Source: Phytohabitans suffuscus (lineage in GTDB: Bacteria; Actinomycetota; Actinomycetes; Mycobacteriales; Micromonosporaceae). Taken from it: a stretch of DNA of 64,000 bases. Below, piece by piece: positions 59,690-64,000 of this stretch; the first letter of the stretch is position 1, and each line of letters begins with the position of its first letter. The notes beneath the pieces were generated by a model. The model was not told where the DNA came from. It did no database searches and saw only the letters and a program-made list of their open reading frames with translations. The position numbers were made by a program, and so were the translations under genes. The DNA lies in contig NZ_AP022871.1 in the NCBI RefSeq assembly GCF_011764565.1, positions 7,502,320 to 7,566,319 on the forward strand, written 5' to 3'.

Positions 59690-61606
59690 ATGGGTGAGCA
59701 TGACGCGCCGGAGCAACGGAGAAACTCGGTCACCGTCGCGATCGTGGGCATCGGTGTGCGGGGGCTCAGCGTTCTGGAGCGCCTCATCAGTCACGCGGCC
59801 CTGGTCGATCCGCGGCTGAAGCTGAACCTGCACCTGGTGGACCCGCGCCCGGCCCAGCCGCGGCAGTACGACATCCACCAGCCGGACTATCTGCTGCTCA
59901 ATCACGCGTGCGCGTACGTCTCGATGTTTCCCGCCGCCAGGTCCGTCCCGCACGCGCCCGCCATGAGCGGACCGAACCTTTTCGACTGGGCGCGGGAACG
60001 AGGGATGCGGGTATCGGGCGACGGTTTCACCGTGGGCGCCGCCGGCCGTCCGGTCGGCCCCTCCGACAACCTGCCGCGCCGGGTCTTCGGTGAGTATCTG
60101 CTGTGGTTTCTCGACCATCTGCGGGAAAGGGCTCCGGACAACGTGCGCCTGGTCGACCACGCGTCCGACGCCGTGGACCTGAAGCAGAAAGGCGACACCT
60201 CGATCCTGTATCTCGACAACGGTGACCGGGTCGAGGCGGACTACGTCTTCGTGACGGTCGGCCAGCGTCCGTCCCGGGCACACCCCGACCACGACGTCTC
60301 GTCCGGCCGGCTGATCGGGACGCCGTACCCGCTGCCCGGGCAGCTCGCGTCCGTCCAGCCGGCCGACACCGTCGCCATCGCGGGCCTCGGCCTGACGGCG
60401 ACCGACGCCATCCTCGCCCTGACCGTGGGGCGGGGCGGCAGATTCGACCAGACCGTCTCGCCGGAGCGGTACGTGGCGAGCGGCCGCGAGCCGCGGATCG
60501 TCGCGTTCTCCCGCTCCGGCCGCCCGTACCGCGCGCGGCCGGCGCCCTCGTCGGTGGTCTCCTACGAGCCCGCGGTGTTCACGCGGTCGGCGATCGACCG
60601 GCTGCGGACCCGGACGCCGCGGCTGGACTTCGACCGGGACGTCCTCCCGCTGCTCCTGCTCGAACTGCGGGTGGCCTACCGCCGGGCGACGATCCTGCGG
60701 CGGACCGGTGAGGAGGACGCCGAGGCGTTCCTTCTCCGGGCCCGTGCCGCCGCGGCCGAGGGGCGGCTGCACACGTGGGCCGAGCTGCCGGCGCCGGACG
60801 AGTTCGACGCCGAGGCGGCGTACCACGGCGCGGTGCTGCCGACCGCGGAGGACTCCCCGGCGCCGGCCGACGGGGAGGAGTACCAGCGGTCGGTCGAGTC
60901 GTGGATGGCCGCCGACATCGCCAACGCGGCCCAAGGATTCGACGGGAGCCCCTTCAAGGCGGCGACCGAGACGTGCCGCGAGGTCCGGGACACCCTCAGG
61001 TACGCGATTGATTTCGGCGGCCTGACCGACGAGTCGCTCGACCGGTTCTACCGCTACCACATGGAGACGATCAACCGTCTGGTGATCGGCCCGGAGAAGG
61101 ACCGGTCGGCCAACATCCTGACGCTGCTCCGATCGGGTGTGGTGTCGGTGGCCCCGGGCCCGGATCCGCTGGTCGGCTGGGACGACGGCGGTCGCATGTG
61201 GACCATCTCCTCGACGGCGTTCCCGGTCCGCGGCACGGCCAGGGCGAACTGGCTCTACCTGGGATACACCGATCGCCTCAGGTCCCTGGAAGACGACCCG
61301 ACGGTGGTCGGTGCGATGGCCCGGCGGGGCATCGTCCGGCGGTTCAAGCCGGAAAGCACGGTCGTGTCGACCATCGAGGTGGACGGCCAGGGCCATCCCA
61401 TCGCCGGCGACGGCAGCCCCGCTTCCCGGATCTGGGTTTTCGGACTGCTCTGCGAAGGCGCGACGTTCTACAACGGCTACCTCACCTCGCCCGAACGTTT
61501 CGAACGAGCCCAGTTCGACGCCGATCGTGCGGTGGGCGAGCTCATCGAAGGGATCCGGCATGAAGGGCAGATCATGAAGGCGGTCGAGGGAGGTGCCCGA
61601 CGATGA
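59690..61606 (+). CDS. FAD/NAD(P)-binding oxidoreductase-like protein
   Basis: 638 aa. An N-terminal Rossmann motif VAIVGIGVRGLSVLERL at about residues 15-31, the FAD-type QPDYLLLNHACAYVSMFP, DYVFVTVGQRPSRAH, and a second nucleotide motif VAIAGLGLTATDAILAL near 225 fit the FAD-NAD(P)-binding family (PF13454-like). WVFGLLCEGATFYNGYL near the C terminus is typical. The family may oxidise amines or amino acids, but the reaction is unknown. GGAGGCCAGCG precedes ATG 59690. ATGA overlap with the next A enzyme suggests they act on the same building block. Confidence 0.78.
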   Translation: MGEHDAPEQRRNSVTVAIVGIGVRGLSVLERLISHAALVDPRLKLNLHLVDPRPAQPRQYDIHQPDYLLLNHACAYVSMFPAARSVPHAPAMSGPNLFDWARERGMRVSGDGFTVGAAGRPVGPSDNLPRRVFGEYLLWFLDHLRERAPDNVRLVDHASDAVDLKQKGDTSILYLDNGDRVEADYVFVTVGQRPSRAHPDHDVSSGRLIGTPYPLPGQLASVQPADTVAIAGLGLTATDAILALTVGRGGRFDQTVSPERYVASGREPRIVAFSRSGRPYRARPAPSSVVSYEPAVFTRSAIDRLRTRTPRLDFDRDVLPLLLLELRVAYRRATILRRTGEEDAEAFLLRARAAAAEGRLHTWAELPAPDEFDAEAAYHGAVLPTAEDSPAPADGEEYQRSVESWMAADIANAAQGFDGSPFKAATETCREVRDTLRYAIDFGGLTDESLDRFYRYHMETINRLVIGPEKDRSANILTLLRSGVVSVAPGPDPLVGWDDGGRMWTISSTAFPVRGTARANWLYLGYTDRLRSLEDDPTVVGAMARRGIVRRFKPESTVVSTIEVDGQGHPIAGDGSPASRIWVFGLLCEGATFYNGYLTSPERFERAQFDADRAVGELIEGIRHEGQIMKAVEGGARR

Positions 61607-63198
61607 TCATCGAGACCGGACTGTGGGGAGGGAGCGCCCAGCCGCCCTGCGTGCTCGAGTCGTTCGAGCGCTCGGTCAGCCTCCGGCCGTCGGCGCTCGC
61701 CGTGAGCGACCCGGAGCACCAGCTGACCTATCGCGATCTCGCGGCGTGGATCGCGCGCATCACCGACCTGCTCCGTGACGCCGGCATCGGGGCGGGCGAC
61801 ACGGTCGCCGTCTCCGGGCCCCGGTCCGCCGCGGTCGTCGCCGCGGCCTGGGCCGTGGTCGGTGCGGGTGCCACGTACCTGCCGCTCGACCGCGCCTTCC
61901 CGCGCAAACGCCTCGCCCACATGCTCGCCGAGAGCGGGGCCAAGGTCCTCCTGCACGCGGGACCGGACCCGGAGCTGCCGGCGCCGCGCCGGGCCAGGAT
62001 CCCGGAGTGGACCGAGGTGGACCGCCCGGCCGAGCCCGGCCTGGCCTTCGTCCCCTGCGCGCCGGACCGGCCCGTCTACGTCATCTACACCTCCGGGTCG
62101 ACCGGAAACCCCAAAGGCGTGGCTCTCCCGCACAGCTGCATCGACAACATGACGTACTGGCAGCGGCACCACTCGGCCCGCGAGGACCTGCGGACGGCGC
62201 AGTTCGCACCGCAGAACTTCGACATCTGGTTCCAGGAGGTGCTCAGCACGCTCTGCGGCGGCGGATCGCTGGTCATCATGCCCGAGCGGCTGCGGCAGGA
62301 CCCGATCGAGCTGCTGGACTGGCTCGCGCGCGAGCGGATCGAGCGCCTCTTCCTGCCCTGTGTCGGGCTGCACATGCTGGCGACGGCGGCGACGGCGTTC
62401 GACTCGCTGGCCGGCCTCGCCCTCCGCGAGATCAACACCGCCGGCGAACAGCTCGTCTGCACGCCGGCGATCCGGGACTTCTTCCACCGCCTGCCCCAGT
62501 GCGGTCTCAACAACCACTATGGACAGAGCGAGTCGCACACGGTGTCGGTGCACACGCTGACCGGACCGAGCGACTCGTGGCCCGCGCTGGCGCCGATCGG
62601 CCTGCCGCTGCCGGGCTGCGAGATCCTGCTGGACACCGCCGATCCGGGTGAGTCGCGGATCGGCGAGCTGCTCGTCGCCGGACTGCCGCTGTCACTGGAG
62701 TACCTGAACCAGCCGGAGCTGAACGCGCAGCGATACGTGCGGGTCCCGCCGACGGCGCACGGGCACACCCGGGCCTTCCGGACCGGCGACCTGGTGAGCG
62801 TGGAGAACGGCCTGATGCACTTCCTCGGCCGCACCGACGACGAAGTCAAGATCCGCGGGTTCCGGGTCAACCCGCTCGAGGTCGAGGCATGCCTGGGCAG
62901 GCAGCCGGGAGTGGCGGAGGCCATCTGCGTCCCGGTGGACCTGGCCGCCGGCTCCCGCCAGCTGCGGGCCGCCGTGACGATCGCGCTCGGCGGCGAGTTC
63001 GACGTGGCCGCCGCGCTCGCCGCACTCCGCGAAGAGCTTCCCTGGTACTGCATCCCGCCGACCATCTCGGTGCTGCCGTCCATGCCGCGCAAGTCGAGCG
63101 GCAAGGCCGATCGAGCCGCGGTCGCGCGGCTGCTGGCTCCTGGCCGGCGAACGGCGGCACCCGTCGACACAGAGGAGCGACGAGGCTTTGTCCGCTAA
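61603..63198 (+). CDS. Free-standing NRPS adenylation enzyme, proline-like code
   Basis: 531 aa, an A domain without a carrier. A3 IYTSGSTGNPKGVALPH, A4 NFDIWFQEVLSTL, A5 NHYGQSESHTV, A7 FRTGDLVSVE, A8 GRTDDEVKIRGFRVN and A10 SGKADRAA are present. My pocket reading, D-I-Q-F-N-A-H-T/V-V, is closest to proline codes such as DVQFIAHVV, so proline or an analogue is predicted. It is coupled to the FAD/NAD(P)-binding gene, which could modify that residue. The last codons overlap the next gene's TTG start. Confidence 0.87.
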   Translation: MIIETGLWGGSAQPPCVLESFERSVSLRPSALAVSDPEHQLTYRDLAAWIARITDLLRDAGIGAGDTVAVSGPRSAAVVAAAWAVVGAGATYLPLDRAFPRKRLAHMLAESGAKVLLHAGPDPELPAPRRARIPEWTEVDRPAEPGLAFVPCAPDRPVYVIYTSGSTGNPKGVALPHSCIDNMTYWQRHHSAREDLRTAQFAPQNFDIWFQEVLSTLCGGGSLVIMPERLRQDPIELLDWLARERIERLFLPCVGLHMLATAATAFDSLAGLALREINTAGEQLVCTPAIRDFFHRLPQCGLNNHYGQSESHTVSVHTLTGPSDSWPALAPIGLPLPGCEILLDTADPGESRIGELLVAGLPLSLEYLNQPELNAQRYVRVPPTAHGHTRAFRTGDLVSVENGLMHFLGRTDDEVKIRGFRVNPLEVEACLGRQPGVAEAICVPVDLAAGSRQLRAAVTIALGGEFDVAAALAALREELPWYCIPPTISVLPSMPRKSSGKADRAAVARLLAPGRRTAAPVDTEERRGFVR

Positions 63199-63996
63199 CC
63201 CCATGCTTCTCGTCCTCGACTACCCGGGCCGGCGGCCCGAGGCGCACATCAGCGAGATGCACCTCGACCGGTGCGGGTTCGAGTGCGCGGAGGTACTGAC
63301 CTCGCCGATGCCCACGGCGTTCTCGACTCCCGAGTACGCCGGCCAGCTCTTCGCACAGCGGCGACCGGAGCGCCCCGCGGCCCTGGTCGCGTACTGCGCC
63401 GCCGCCCCACTGGCGGTCGCGGCGGGCGCGCTTCTGGCCGGCCCGGCCGATCCCGTACCCATCGTGGTGCTCGACCCGCAGCAGACCCCACCGTCCGAGA
63501 TCCTGCACGAGTACCACGAGGTCGTGCGCCAGGTCGAGGGCAAGGCGCCGGACGTCGAGCGGCCGCCCCTGCTCGACATCGAGGGACTGCTCGCCACCCC
63601 GAGACGCTGGTGCGGCTGATCGGGGCGGACCTGCGCGAGCGCGCGAGGCTGGCGCTGGCCGCCTTCGGGTTCGGCGGAGCCGACGTGAGCGGACCCGTGG
63701 AGGGCGTGGTCGGCGTGTACGTCGAGTGGCTCACCTTCCTCGTCGCGGCTCACTACGACGCGCAGCCGCCGCCGCGTGGCCCGGTCCTGCAGGTGATCTC
63801 GCAAGGGCATCCGGACGACGCCGGCTGGCTGGGCGCCGCCGACCTGCGGACCGTACGCATCCCGTGCGACCGGCCGGAGCTGGCCGCCAACGCGCAGGCG
63901 CGGGCGGCGGTGCTCGACTTCCTTCAGCGCGTCGCTCTCCCGGCGTCCGCCGGCACGGGACACGAGGGATCCACCCGCACGGGACACGGGGGATAG
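63188..63996 (+). CDS. Alpha/beta-hydrolase-like protein with Cys nucleophile position (one-base frameshift near 63600)
   Basis: About 269 aa once repaired, starting at TTG 63188 after GAGGAGCGACGAGG; ATG 63203 is an alternative. The elbow is LVAYCAAAPLAV with Cys70, matching the protein at 16.9-17.7 kb. A VVLDPQQTPPSEILHEYHEVV segment also aligns between the two. No C-terminal catalytic His is seen. The frame breaks at CCCC (63597-63600); one more C restores LLATPETLVRLIGADL and a stop at 63996. As read it ends at 63619. The role is unknown, but two copies at NRPS/enediyne loci suggest carrier- or CoA-linked acyl handling. Confidence 0.68.
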
Positions 63997-64000
63997 GACA

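Overview
The window is high-GC DNA with strong G/C bias at third codon positions, long operons, GTG/TTG starts and many ATGA/GTGA stop-start overlaps. This points to an actinomycete; the sequence alone does not settle the genus. Nearly all of it is specialised metabolism: the right part of an enediyne polyketide cluster, then an insertion sequence and a repeat-rich gap, then an unusually fragmented nonribosomal peptide (NRPS) cluster.

Region 1 (1-11.6 kb, + strand): the 3' end of the enediyne iterative PKS (ketoreductase, dehydratase and a mutated C-terminal phosphopantetheinyl transferase domain), the TEBC hotdog thioesterase, a flavin reductase, UnbV, UnbU and an intact free-standing Sfp-type phosphopantetheinyl transferase. 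An accessory oxidation set follows: an AhpD-like protein, an SCP2-like protein, a GMC oxidoreductase with a small partner, and a DinB/MDMPI-type protein.

Region 2 (11.7-24 kb): an AraC-type regulator, a DUF899 protein, an MFS pump, a class C beta-lactamase-like serine hydrolase, an alpha/beta-hydrolase relative with Cys in place of the nucleophile Ser, an FAD oxygenase, two nearly identical epoxide hydrolases in inverted orientation, and between them a P450 and an SgcJ/EcaC-type SnoaL-like protein.

Region 3 (22.6-36.3 kb): a minus-strand operon (A-T didomain, condensation enzyme, DpgA type III PKS, DpgB, LLM flavin monooxygenase, epoxide hydrolase) that probably makes, activates and attaches a 3,5-dihydroxyphenylacetyl-type group. 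Divergent plus-strand genes encode a T-C didomain, a second GMC oxidase, a class III aminotransferase and an LLM monooxygenase.

Region 4 (36.3-39.4 kb): an IS110-family element inserted in a copy of a dispersed intergenic repeat, then about 1.7 kb of apparently noncoding direct repeats containing nested hairpins.

Region 5 (39.4-64 kb): two acyl-CoA-dehydrogenase-fold monooxygenases diverge from an NRPS operon. The operon holds A(Ser)-T-C-A(eroded)-T, an MFS pump, an MbtH-GNAT fusion, a thioesterase-GNAT fusion, an A domain interrupted by a methyltransferase, T-C, C, T, A, C, a type II thioesterase, an FAD/NAD(P)-binding protein, a Pro-like A domain and a second Cys-type hydrolase relative. 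Most catalytic units are free-standing, so the product cannot be read from gene order.

Seven genes (UnbU, first GMC oxidase, second epoxide hydrolase, IS110 transposase, dimodular NRPS, second MFS, last gene) are each broken by one missing G or C in a short homopolymer. The uniform sign and context suggest residual sequencing errors. Those genes are annotated at their corrected extents.
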